DNA of 12,547 nt from an uncultured Eggerthella sp. (lineage in GTDB: Bacteria > Actinomycetota > Coriobacteriia > Coriobacteriales > Eggerthellaceae): NCBI GenBank assembly GCA_900556585.1, contig USPD01000030.1, forward strand, positions 1 through 12,547, in the 5' to 3' direction. The notes beneath the pieces are model-generated. The model was not told where the DNA came from, did not search any database, and saw only the letters and a list, made by a program, of their open reading frames with translations. The translations under genes and the position numbers were made by a program. Positions 1-7,411 of this stretch are shown here, piece after piece; the first letter of the stretch is position 1, and every line of letters begins with the position of its first letter.

Positions 1-37
1 AACCAAGAAAAACTAAGAAATGCGAGGTTATGCAACA

Positions 38-502
38 ATGATAAAAGTACTATTTATCTGCCACGGCAATATCTGCCGTTCTACCCTTGCCGAGAGTGTG
101 TTTACCTACAAGGTATCCGCTCTCGGTCTTGCTGATCAGTTTCTGATCGACAGTGCGGCGACTAGTACGGAGGAGATCGGGAATCCTCCCCACCGTGGTA
201 CGGTAAACAAATTAAGAGAGGTTGGCATCCCATTAGTGCCGCACAGAGCCCGTCAGATCACCTGGGCAGATTATGACCGGTTTGACTATATTATTGGCAT
301 GGACCGCTACAATATGCGCGATATGCTGTGGCTTTTTAATAACGATCCTCAGCAAAAATGCAGCCTTCTTATGGACTGGGTTGGACTTTCACGTGACGTG
401 GCAGACCCCTGGTACACGGGAGATTTCGAAACAACTTATGACGATATTGATGCGGGTTGTCTTGCGCTTATGCAGCATTTCAAAAAAATTCTTTATCGTT
501 AA
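38..502 (+). CDS. Low-molecular-weight protein tyrosine phosphatase
   Basis: Predicted cytosolic phosphatase of 154 residues that would hydrolyse phosphotyrosine, or possibly another small phosphoester, through a cysteinyl-phosphate intermediate. The family P-loop CX5R-S is present at the N-terminus as CHGNICRS (Cys8 nucleophile, Arg14, Ser15). The late general-acid motif DPWY is also present (Asp123-Pro-Trp-Tyr), so both catalytic elements are intact and the length is normal for the family. An in-frame ATG exists at 20, but the ATG at 38 is preferred: the P-loop begins about eight residues after it as in relatives, and a GAGG Shine-Dalgarno-like sequence lies at 24-27. The gene may be the last of an operon that begins left of the window. 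The physiological substrate is unknown. In other bacteria such enzymes either regulate tyrosine kinases of polysaccharide export or act on arsenate; nothing next to this gene indicates either role. Confidence 0.93.
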   Translation: MIKVLFICHGNICRSTLAESVFTYKVSALGLADQFLIDSAATSTEEIGNPPHRGTVNKLREVGIPLVPHRARQITWADYDRFDYIIGMDRYNMRDMLWLFNNDPQQKCSLLMDWVGLSRDVADPWYTGDFETTYDDIDAGCLALMQHFKKILYR

Positions 503-649
503 ATGAATCTGCATCATATATTCGAAAACTACACTCCATCCCCTTCACCGCTGCCTATAATTAAAGCAGTGCAGTGCAAAATGGAGCACACTGGACCAAC
601 CATAATTTGAACACCTAGCCTTTCGGTTTTTCGGATTAGGAGATACCTC
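503..649. other. Intergenic region between phosphatase and AlbA_2 gene
   Basis: This 147-nt stretch has no gene. It contains a perfect TATAAT at 556-561, oriented toward the downstream gene, without a convincing TTGACA-like -35 box at 16-18 nt. There is a short tandem repeat (GCAGT twice, near 566-575). An imperfect hairpin at 614-640 has a right arm that runs into the Shine-Dalgarno sequence of the next gene. No clear terminator for the phosphatase gene is visible. Confidence 0.5.
556..561 (+). promoter_or_regulatory. Candidate -10 box for the AlbA_2 gene
   Basis: A perfect TATAAT lies 88 nt upstream of the ATG at 650. No good -35 hexamer is visible at the usual spacing (533-538 reads ACTCCA), so the assignment rests on the -10 box and the intergenic position alone. 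Confidence 0.3.
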
Positions 650-2029
650 ATGTATAGTCCGTTTCGCAATGAGCAAGGCCAACCAAAAGATCTAGCAGAT
701 GTTACCTATGCCGATCTAGCACAATTAACGGACTTAGATGAAGGATTCGTTCTGGAATTCAAACGTACCTGGAACGAAAACGTACGCAAGAAAATCCCAA
801 AGATTATTGCGTCTTTTGCAAATTCTCGCGGCGGATGGCTTGTTATTGGTATTGCGGACGATGATAAGTCAGTTTGCCCCATCCCCCGTATTTCAGCTGA
901 TTTTTCGCAGATATTTGGCGAACTATGCCGCCATCACGTTTCTCCTACTCCACGCTTTGATGCACGCTTTATCGCTGATCCCCAAAACCCTAATCAAGGT
1001 GTTGTAGTAGTACAGGTTCACGAAGGAGATTTTCCGCCTTATGTAGCCGATGGCGTTGTAGAAATACGAGAAGGATCAACATCTGGTCCCGCATTAGGTT
1101 CCGCTTTAGTAGAGCTATACAGCAAAGCAACCAAACGAGCCCAAGAAATACGAGAGTTTTGCCAGCGAAGCGTATGGTATCCAGGAGACAGTTTTTGCTC
1201 GCCAAGCTACAACTCCCTACACTCTTTTCGCCCCGGAGGTTATCCCTATCATGCAAGCAACCAGCAAGCCTCTGCTGCGCCTATCAACACCACACCAAAC
1301 CAACGCCCTGTTCCCATTCCATTGTTTAGCCTGTATTTATTTCATATGGGAAGCAGAGCAAATCAAAGCATCTCACGCACCGCGATTGACGAACACGTAA
1401 ACGCTATGCGTGAAGCATTTTCCCAACAGGCTATGGAATGCCATGTTCAGCACGCCCATGACTCGTTAATCCTGCGAGCATCAGTCGCTATTCCAGGGGG
1501 ACCCGCCCATTCAGCAATCGAACTATTTCCTGATGAATCCATCAAGCTTACCGTTCCCGCTATCATGCTTGAACTAGATGCTTACGAGCACGCCGTAAAA
1601 GAACTACAGAACGATGGCATTGAGTTGGTACCAGGCGCCCGTTTTATTGGTGCTACCCGCACTCTTAAACGCGTCACACGCATGGCGTCACTTTTAGACC
1701 GCTATGTTCGTTTGCGCGGTATCTCATGGACAAGCTACGCCGTTGCCTACGAGCTAGAAAACATGGCAGGCGTAATGTTGTGGTCTGCAAAAGAAACGTA
1801 CCGCACCTATGTACGTAATCATGGGTTATTGTTCTGTGGAACTACCGATGGAAGAAGCCGTATTCGCTACTTAGATGACGGAGAGCATGATTCTTTCCGT
1901 GCACGGCAATTTGCTGGCAGCCATTTCTTTGAAGCATGTGGCCTACCACTAGGATCCCCTGACCCTGAAGACAACAAACTTGTTGATGCGCTACTAAGAG
2001 ATGGCAAGCCCTATAATCCAGAAAAATAG
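650..2029 (+). CDS. AlbA_2 (Schlafen-type) domain protein with unknown C-terminal half
   Basis: Protein of 459 residues. Residues about 30-150 look like an AlbA_2/Schlafen domain: an EFK motif (Glu36-Phe-Lys), the signature ANSRGG at 57-62 followed by a hydrophobic strand WLVIGI, and further on an IREGS segment near residue 148 that resembles the end of such domains. Known members bind nucleic acid and act as transcriptional regulators or as Schlafen-like nucleases. Most bacterial regulators of this kind continue into a GHKL ATPase-like domain plus winged helix, and I see no such motifs here. Residues about 165-220 are a Pro/Ser/Asn-rich linker. Residues about 220-459 are compact, mixed alpha/beta-looking and unrecognised; they lack Cys clusters, membrane segments or a Walker motif. 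AGGAG at 638-642 lies 7 nt before the ATG and fixes the start. The gene is apparently monocistronic and faces the permease gene. It could be a DNA-binding regulator or an RNA/DNA-targeting defence protein; the sequence does not decide. Confidence 0.75.
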   Translation: MYSPFRNEQGQPKDLADVTYADLAQLTDLDEGFVLEFKRTWNENVRKKIPKIIASFANSRGGWLVIGIADDDKSVCPIPRISADFSQIFGELCRHHVSPTPRFDARFIADPQNPNQGVVVVQVHEGDFPPYVADGVVEIREGSTSGPALGSALVELYSKATKRAQEIREFCQRSVWYPGDSFCSPSYNSLHSFRPGGYPYHASNQQASAAPINTTPNQRPVPIPLFSLYLFHMGSRANQSISRTAIDEHVNAMREAFSQQAMECHVQHAHDSLILRASVAIPGGPAHSAIELFPDESIKLTVPAIMLELDAYEHAVKELQNDGIELVPGARFIGATRTLKRVTRMASLLDRYVRLRGISWTSYAVAYELENMAGVMLWSAKETYRTYVRNHGLLFCGTTDGRSRIRYLDDGEHDSFRARQFAGSHFFEACGLPLGSPDPEDNKLVDALLRDGKPYNPEK

Positions 2030-2160
2030 CTTACCAACATTTAGCTATCAGCAGCTGCACCGCACTTACCCAGAAATAACAGCATTACACTATGAGCAGA
2101 ATTGCACCACATTCTGAAAAAAAGTTGTCTCGCATTAGCATAGAAACATCTGCTTCCGCG

Positions 2161-3390
2161 TTAGCCCAAAACAGAAAGTCCCGCATTAAAAACAAGCAAG
2201 ATAAAAAGAAATACCACGTTGTATAGTGTGAACGTGCGCAGATAGGCGCTACGCGAAACCAATCCTTCGGTAGTAATAAGTTTAAAAGAAATAATGCTTG
2301 CCATTGAAGCGATAAGCGTTCCTAAACCACCAATATTGGTACCAATAATGAGCGCTTGCCACTGATCGGTGAATCCCGACAACAATAGCGCCGCCGGAAC
2401 ATTGCTGATTACTTGGCTTAAAAGAGCTGAAGCTACTACAGGCGCTATTCCCACCAATTGGGCTATACCATCATGAATCGCAGGAATCCTTCCCATATTC
2501 CCTACAAACACAAAAAGCGCAACAAACGTACATAAAAGCCCGTAATCCACACGCAAAAGCGTCTTAGTGTCCATAACTAGCACCACAACAAAAACAAGCA
2601 CGCATACAGCAAATACGTTTACAACATCAAGCACTGCGGCAAGACACACCAAAAACAACACACCATATGCAAGTGCCTTCCCCAGCTTGCGTTTTGAAGG
2701 AATATGACGAGTTACTCTGCTTTTGCTAGCATGATCAGCAACTACGTGCTTAGTATTGGTTTCAGAGTGAATATTGTGGATACTGTTGGCGTTTTGAACG
2801 CTGTGAGCATCACGAGCATCGCGCATGCCCCTTCGAAACAACATCACCAACGCAGCAATAAGCAACACCGCCGAAACAGCCGTATAAGGTGCCATCAAAG
2901 AAACGAATGAAGCAAAGTCAAAACCAGATACTTGAAACAAATACAGGTTTTGAGGATTACCCATAGGCAACAACATGCTGCCCAAATTTGCAGCAACTGT
3001 CATCAAAGCTACAACTGGCCCCATATACCAATCCATTTTCGCCTGATGCATAATCACAATGGCAAAGGGAACAAACGTAATTAAGGAAACATCGTTTGTA
3101 ATCACCATGGAGCACACGAACGAAAGTCCTACAAGCGAAAACGCAATCATGGCTTTTGTTTTAGTATGGGCAACTACCCATTCGCCCAACAGACGAAATA
3201 CGCCCAAAAATCGCAACCCTGCTACAACGCTCATCAAAGAAAACAACAGTGCAAGCGTATGCCAGTCTATGTAAGTAACATACTGTCCATCAAAAGGAAC
3301 AAATATACATGATAGAGCTGCCGCGACAACCGAAACAACAAGTACGATTTCTTGCATTACCCATGACCGTATTTTTGCTATGACACCCAT
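2161..3390 (-). CDS. SLC13/YbiR-type anion permease
   Basis: Integral inner-membrane transporter of 409 residues, of the ion-transporter superfamily that includes SLC13, CitM, ArsB and YbiR proteins. It has roughly ten or more hydrophobic segments in two halves. The first half carries the ITNDVSLITFVPF motif near residues 97-110 and the second carries ISNVPAALLL near 329-338; these Asn-containing hairpins are the paired substrate/cation sites of the family. The halves are joined by a polar, His/Asn-rich loop at about 188-235. The substrate cannot be read from sequence; an organic or inorganic anion is plausible. The start is 12 nt after the rlmKL stop codon with only a weak ribosome-binding sequence, so translation may depend on coupling to rlmKL. 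No ArsR, ArsC or other arsenic gene is nearby, so an arsenite role is not supported. Confidence 0.85.
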   Translation of the reverse strand: MGVIAKIRSWVMQEIVLVVSVVAAALSCIFVPFDGQYVTYIDWHTLALLFSLMSVVAGLRFLGVFRLLGEWVVAHTKTKAMIAFSLVGLSFVCSMVITNDVSLITFVPFAIVIMHQAKMDWYMGPVVALMTVAANLGSMLLPMGNPQNLYLFQVSGFDFASFVSLMAPYTAVSAVLLIAALVMLFRRGMRDARDAHSVQNANSIHNIHSETNTKHVVADHASKSRVTRHIPSKRKLGKALAYGVLFLVCLAAVLDVVNVFAVCVLVFVVVLVMDTKTLLRVDYGLLCTFVALFVFVGNMGRIPAIHDGIAQLVGIAPVVASALLSQVISNVPAALLLSGFTDQWQALIIGTNIGGLGTLIASMASIISFKLITTEGLVSRSAYLRTFTLYNVVFLFILLVFNAGLSVLG

Positions 3391-3402
3391 CTAGCCCGTA
3401 CT

Positions 3403-5745
3403 TTATTCTTCGGATGTCTTCGTTAATACATAGCAAAAATGGATACGCGGGTTTCGCGAAAAATCCTCAGGAATAGTTTGAGCTGTGATGTTTTCAATTT
3501 GAAGCCCCATAGCAGAAACAGCCTGCTCATCAAGCTTAAAGGAACGCAAGTTTCCCGAAAATACAATGACGCCTTCGTTGTTTAACAGACGAACAACCTT
3601 ATTTAGAAGTGCTACATGGTCACGCTGAATATCCCAACTGCGTTTACCCATTGTCTTTGAGTTAGAAAACGTTGGTGGATCAAGGAAAATAACATCGTAG
3701 TGCTGAGGAGCTTTTCCCGATACCTGTTTTGCAGACGGTAAGGTCTCTTCTGGTAAGTACGATGCCTGCTCAAGCGTCTGTGATTCGTGCTCTACCCAAG
3801 CAAGCACATCAGCACGAATAAACTGATGTTTCCCACCCGAAAAGCCCGCACGTTGCATGTTTCTTCGCGCCCATTCAAGGTAGGTTTGGCTCATATCAAC
3901 CGTAGTTGTTTGTGTTGCACCACACGCTGCTGCATACACGCTTGCAGTACCTGTATAAGCAAAAAGATTTAGGAAACTCTTTCCCTTTGCCATGTTTCCA
4001 ACAAGCCCACGCGTAATACGATGATCTAGAAAGAGTCCTGTATCCAAATACCCCGACAGATCAAGCTCAAACGGAAGACCCGCTTCTTCTACCACGATGC
4101 AATGATTCTGGCGATGTTCTTTCTTATACTGAGAACCGCCTTTGTCCTGCTTGCGCACACGGGTAAAGAGATGATCATCATCCACCTCAAAAAGCACTTG
4201 CGCAATACTGCAAGCATCCATAAAACGGCGGGTAGCAAGCTGAGGATCGATTTCTTTTGGTGCCTGATATTCCGTAACAAGAACATTGAGATCAAGCGTG
4301 TCCTTTTCTTCAAATACCTCTATCGCAACTGCGTAATCAGGCAAATCCGAATCATACACACGATATGCATGGATAGCATGTTTGCGTGCCCATTTCCTGC
4401 GCGTCTTGATCATTTTTCGAAGACGATCCGCAAACTGCTGCGCATGAGAAGAAGATACCGTTACTTCAACCTCTTTACCATCCAGCAGCAACAACGAAAG
4501 CGTTTCTTTAAAGCTAGAGCCAAGCTGATACTTACGAAGCGTAGCTTCAATAGCGCCATTATAGACAGAAAGTGTATCTACAGCATCAAACCCAACAGCT
4601 GAATCAAATAGTTTGTCAGGAGTTATTACACATAGGCTCCACTCTGAAGAAAAAGGCTGTAATCCCGCCGAGAGCGCCTTGTAAAATTCACCCAGTTCGC
4701 CTTGAAGCAAACGAACCCCATAGGGTGGATTGCATGCTATAAAACCAGGATGCTCAAGATCTACCCCGCATTTGTTCAACACATCACCCGCATATTCGCA
4801 AGAAGCGCAAACAAACTGCACAAGCTTGCCAAACCCTGCACGACGCGCATTGCCTTCAGCAATCTTGATAGCTTTTGGGTCAATATCAATTCCAATTATG
4901 TTAGGAGCGTTTTCAAGCCCAGCTTCAAAACGCTCATCTGCATCAGCCAGCAAATCGTCAAATGCTTCTGCATCAAAATCGGCACAGCCCTCAAAGCCCC
5001 AATAATCACGCGAAAGCCCTGGAGCACGATCAGTAGCCATCATGGCAGCCTCAATTACTAATGTTGCGCTACCGCATGTTGGATCAACAAACGTTGGAGC
5101 TTCCACTAGTCCTTCAACACCCAAACGCTGCGCTTGCGCGCGGCGATAACGAGGAGAAGCAAGCTTATCCCAACCGCCCCACGCTAACATTCCAGCTGCA
5201 AGGGCCTCCTTTAGGGGAGCTTCCACCGATTCTCCCCGACTCCTATAGCCACGTCTATGCAAGGATTCGCCTGCATAATCAATCGAAATAGTGGCTTTCT
5301 TATTATGGATAGACACCCAAACAGGAACATCGGGCCGTGTAGGTTCTACATTAGGACGCGATCCGCGCTTTTCGCGCAAACAGTCACAGATAGCATCTTT
5401 CACTTTCAATGCGGCAAACTGCGTATTACGTAGTGCTTCATTTTTGCCACGGGCACTTACCGAAATTGTTGCATTCGGCCCTACAAAAATGTCCCACGAA
5501 ATTGTTTTAACTGAAGAATACAGCGCTTCAGCGCTTTCAGCAGAAACGCGATCAACAACGCGTAAAATACGCGAAGCAATACGAGACCACAAGCAAATTC
5601 GATACCCATCACTCTTTGATCCGAAAAATGCAACGCCGCCTTTCAAAGGACGAACACGCTGCGCCTTCAAACGCTTAAGCTCATCAGCTAATAGCGCTTC
5701 AAATCCTTTAGGACAGGTAGCAAAATATTCCAGTTGATTATTCAT
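3403..5745 (-). CDS. rlmL: Fused 23S rRNA (guanine) methyltransferase RlmKL
   Basis: Bifunctional SAM-dependent methyltransferase of about 780 residues that in E. coli makes m2G2445 and m7G2069 in 23S rRNA during 50S assembly. In order, counting from the GTG at 5760: N-terminal ferredoxin-like and THUMP RNA-binding region (about 10-165), RlmL Rossmann domain with DPTCGSATL at 227-235 and catalytic NPPYG at 344-348, then the RlmK domain with LDTGLFLDHR near 571-580, a SAM-binding FAYTGTASVYAAA stretch near 600-612, and DPPTFSNS at 694-701. An ATG at 5745 is preferred over the in-frame GTG at 5760, because MNNQLEYFATCPKG aligns with the usual N-terminus and a weak GTGAG lies ahead of it; neither start has a strong Shine-Dalgarno sequence. 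The protein is longer than E. coli RlmKL (702 residues), partly because of an insert at about 657-686. It is the first gene of a likely two-gene unit with the permease. Confidence 0.93.
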   Translation of the reverse strand: MNNQLEYFATCPKGFEALLADELKRLKAQRVRPLKGGVAFFGSKSDGYRICLWSRIASRILRVVDRVSAESAEALYSSVKTISWDIFVGPNATISVSARGKNEALRNTQFAALKVKDAICDCLREKRGSRPNVEPTRPDVPVWVSIHNKKATISIDYAGESLHRRGYRSRGESVEAPLKEALAAGMLAWGGWDKLASPRYRRAQAQRLGVEGLVEAPTFVDPTCGSATLVIEAAMMATDRAPGLSRDYWGFEGCADFDAEAFDDLLADADERFEAGLENAPNIIGIDIDPKAIKIAEGNARRAGFGKLVQFVCASCEYAGDVLNKCGVDLEHPGFIACNPPYGVRLLQGELGEFYKALSAGLQPFSSEWSLCVITPDKLFDSAVGFDAVDTLSVYNGAIEATLRKYQLGSSFKETLSLLLLDGKEVEVTVSSSHAQQFADRLRKMIKTRRKWARKHAIHAYRVYDSDLPDYAVAIEVFEEKDTLDLNVLVTEYQAPKEIDPQLATRRFMDACSIAQVLFEVDDDHLFTRVRKQDKGGSQYKKEHRQNHCIVVEEAGLPFELDLSGYLDTGLFLDHRITRGLVGNMAKGKSFLNLFAYTGTASVYAAACGATQTTTVDMSQTYLEWARRNMQRAGFSGGKHQFIRADVLAWVEHESQTLEQASYLPEETLPSAKQVSGKAPQHYDVIFLDPPTFSNSKTMGKRSWDIQRDHVALLNKVVRLLNNEGVIVFSGNLRSFKLDEQAVSAMGLQIENITAQTIPEDFSRNPRIHFCYVLTKTSEE

Positions 5746-5787
5746 GGGACGTACACTCACTAGAAATCAATTTTTATAAGCTGATTG

Positions 5788-5816
5788 ATTATAAAGGAAT
5801 TACGAGATTTAAGGAA
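5788..5816 (-). promoter_or_regulatory. Candidate promoter for rlmKL and permease
   Basis: On the - strand a perfect TATAAT occupies 5788-5793, about 43 nt before the ATG at 5745. The best -35-like sequence at 17-18 nt spacing (TTCCTT or TTTCCT near 5811-5817) is poor. The site lies immediately downstream of the rpoD terminator, which is where an independent rlmKL promoter would be expected. Confidence 0.42.
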
Positions 5817-5826
5817 AACGTAATAA

Positions 5827-5856
5827 AGGGGCACCGATCTAGTTATCAGTGCCCCT
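5827..5856 (-). terminator. Rho-independent terminator of rpoD
   Basis: On the - strand the arms GGGGCAC (5849-5855) and GTGCCCC (5828-5834) form a GC-rich 7-bp stem. After one mismatch it continues with three more pairs around a 6-nt loop, and an outer A-T pair closes it. The stem is followed by TTTATTA. It lies about 62 nt after the rpoD stop codon and before the rlmKL promoter, so it separates the two units. Confidence 0.88.
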
Positions 5857-5917
5857 CTTCTACGTCTTAAAACAGCTATGCGAACCTAGAATTCAAGCTA
5901 CGCTAGCCAAGATAAAT

Positions 5918-7318
5918 TTAGTCCTCCAAATAATCCTTCAACTTCTGGGAGCGTGAAGGGTGACGGAGTTTTGCTAAAGTCTTGGATTCAATCTGACGAA
6001 TACGTTCACGTGTTACACCAAATTCACGACCAACCTCTTCCAAAGTACGAGGATGACCGTCTTCCAGACCAAAGCGAAGAGAAATAACTTTGCGCTCACG
6101 TTCAGCAAGACCCTCAAGCGTTTTTGCGAGCTGCTCCTGCAACATGCTAAAACTTGCTGCATCAGGAGGAACAATTGCTGCATCGTCTTCGATAAAGTCA
6201 CCCAACTGAGAATCTTCTTCTTCGCCAATAGGAGTTTCCAAAGAAACAGGTTCTTGAGAAATCTTTTGAATTTCGCGAACACGCTCTGGCGTTAAGCCCA
6301 TTTCTTCTGCAATTTCTTCAGGGGTAGGTTCACGACCGAGAGATTGCAAAAGCTGGCGCTGAATGCGAACAAGCTTGTTGATAGTTTCAACCATATGTAC
6401 TGGAATACGAATGGTACGAGCTTGGTCTGCAATTGCACGAGTAATAGCCTGACGAATCCACCAGGTTGCATATGTAGAGAACTTGAAGCCCTTAGTATAG
6501 TCAAACTTTTCAACAGCACGAATAAGACCCAAGTTACCTTCTTGGATAAGGTCCAAGAACAACATGCCACGACCGACGTAGCGCTTAGCGATAGAAACAA
6601 CCAAACGCAGGTTAGCCTCAATAAGCTGCTGTTTTGCATCAAGACCTACTTGCTCAACACGAGACAAACGACGACGCTCGCGACGTTCAAGTTCGATGCC
6701 CTCTTCTTCAGCCTTTTCCAGTTCCTCAGTTGCTGCAACGCCTGCTTCAATTTTCATTGCAAGGTCAATTTCTTCAGCAGCGGTAAGCAAGGAAACTTTA
6801 CCGATTTCCTTTAAGTACATACGGACTGGATCGCCCGTTAGAAGCGCAACAGAAGAATCACCCGCCTGTTTGCGATTGCGAGAGCGCTTTGACTTTGATT
6901 TACTATTTACCTTCGGAGGCGCAATTTCAACAGTTGCTTTTAATTCTTCTTCAGGAATACCTTCAAGAAGACTTTCGTCTGTTAAATCGCTTTCCTTGAC
7001 GTCAGAATCATCATGAACTTCATGAATACTAGGTTCTACATTGGATTCAAGGATATCTTCGGTTTCTTCATCTTCGATATCTGCCACCTGAGCAGCTTTA
7101 GCTTCTTCCGCCTTTTTCTTCGAAGATGCCGCGCTTTTAGATTTTGCGGTTTCCTTCTTTGTAGCTGTTTTCTTTGCGGGAGCTTTCTTTTTAGAAGATG
7201 ATTCCGTGGTCTTCTTTGTAGTAGCTTTTTTAGCAGGAGTTTTCTTTTTCGTGCTTTCCGTTTCTTCCTTCGTTTCGATTGTCTTGGATTCTGACACTTG
7301 AGAGGAAGCCTTTGCCAC
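5918..7318 (-). CDS. rpoD: Primary RNA polymerase sigma factor RpoD/SigA
   Basis: Group 1 sigma-70 factor of 466 residues that directs RNA polymerase to housekeeping promoters. Residues 1-75 are a Lys/Ala/Thr/Ser-rich tail with two near-copies of KKKxPAKKxxTKK (24-36 and 43-55). Next comes an acidic stretch (about 80-127), then region 1.2 (DPVRMYLKEIG, from 163). Region 2 spans about 230-305 with LRLVVSIAKRYVGRG, the polymerase-contact segment FLDLIQEGNLGLIRAVEKFD and the -10-recognition helix FSTYATWWIRQAITRAI. Region 3 is at about 305-385. Region 4 is at about 395-460 with the -35-binding helix-turn-helix TLEEVGREFGVTRERIRQIE (425-444). All core regions are intact. The start is a GTG supported by GGAAGG 7 nt upstream. 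It is not next to dnaG, its partner in many bacteria. It is probably transcribed from its own promoter just after priA and ends at a strong terminator. Confidence 0.97.
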   Translation of the reverse strand: MAKASSQVSESKTIETKEETESTKKKTPAKKATTKKTTESSSKKKAPAKKTATKKETAKSKSAASSKKKAEEAKAAQVADIEDEETEDILESNVEPSIHEVHDDSDVKESDLTDESLLEGIPEEELKATVEIAPPKVNSKSKSKRSRNRKQAGDSSVALLTGDPVRMYLKEIGKVSLLTAAEEIDLAMKIEAGVAATEELEKAEEEGIELERRERRRLSRVEQVGLDAKQQLIEANLRLVVSIAKRYVGRGMLFLDLIQEGNLGLIRAVEKFDYTKGFKFSTYATWWIRQAITRAIADQARTIRIPVHMVETINKLVRIQRQLLQSLGREPTPEEIAEEMGLTPERVREIQKISQEPVSLETPIGEEEDSQLGDFIEDDAAIVPPDAASFSMLQEQLAKTLEGLAERERKVISLRFGLEDGHPRTLEEVGREFGVTRERIRQIESKTLAKLRHPSRSQKLKDYLED

Positions 7319-7325
7319 GTTAATT

Positions 7326-7331
7326 CCTTCC
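7326..7331 (-). promoter_or_regulatory. Ribosome binding site fixing the rpoD GTG start
   Basis: GGAAGG on the - strand lies 7 nt before the GTG at 7316-7318. There is no ATG nearby at which the reading frame could start with comparable spacing, so this site supports the GTG initiation codon. Confidence 0.75.
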
Positions 7332-7348
7332 CACGATACGTTTAAGAT

Positions 7349-7365
7349 TAGCGAAAAGATCGCTA
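7349..7365 (-). other. Small hairpin in the rpoD 5' leader
   Basis: TAGCGA and TCGCTA form a perfect 6-bp stem with a 5-nt loop. It sits between the presumed rpoD transcription start (about 7374) and the Shine-Dalgarno sequence at 7326-7331. The sequence after it on the - strand, ATCTTAAACG, is not a U-tract, so it is not a convincing intrinsic terminator. It could stabilise or modulate the mRNA leader; function is unknown. Confidence 0.4.
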
Positions 7366-7380
7366 GATAGACATCGAACC

Positions 7381-7411
7381 ATTATACCGCTAAATGGCCG
7401 AAGTTCTACAA
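7381..7411 (-). promoter_or_regulatory. Candidate rpoD promoter in the priA-rpoD gap
   Basis: On the - strand a perfect TATAAT is at 7381-7386. A TTGTAG sequence at 7406-7411 could serve as the -35 box, but at a long 19-nt spacing; its last three bases are the priA stop codon. Transcription would start near 7374, giving a leader of about 55 nt before the rpoD GTG. The -10 box is strong and the -35 box is weak. Confidence 0.5.

Noticed and set aside
20..37. Upstream ATG as start of the phosphatase
   Set aside because: It would add six residues ahead of the usual MIKVLFICHGN start, and the GAGG sequence at 24-27 fits the ATG at 38 instead.
2097..2123. CAGAAT/ATTCTG hairpin followed by seven A on the + strand between the convergent genes
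   Set aside because: A terminator for the + strand gene needs T after the stem and one for the - strand gene needs A before the stem on the + strand. The A-run is on the wrong side for both, and the stem is AT-rich and only 6 bp.
2161..3390. Arsenite efflux pump ArsB for the permease
   Set aside because: The fold superfamily is shared, but there are no ars genes nearby and the sequence resembles the YbiR/SLC13-type branch. A substrate-specific name is not supported.
4102..4602. 166-codon open frame on the + strand opposite rlmKL
   Set aside because: It is antisense to a strongly conserved coding region, has no recognisable motif and no ribosome binding site, and its composition follows the rlmKL codons. 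Treated as a shadow of that gene.
5291..5737. 148-codon open frame on the + strand opposite the rlmKL N-terminus
   Set aside because: It is antisense to the THUMP-containing region, without motif or Shine-Dalgarno. Shadow frame.
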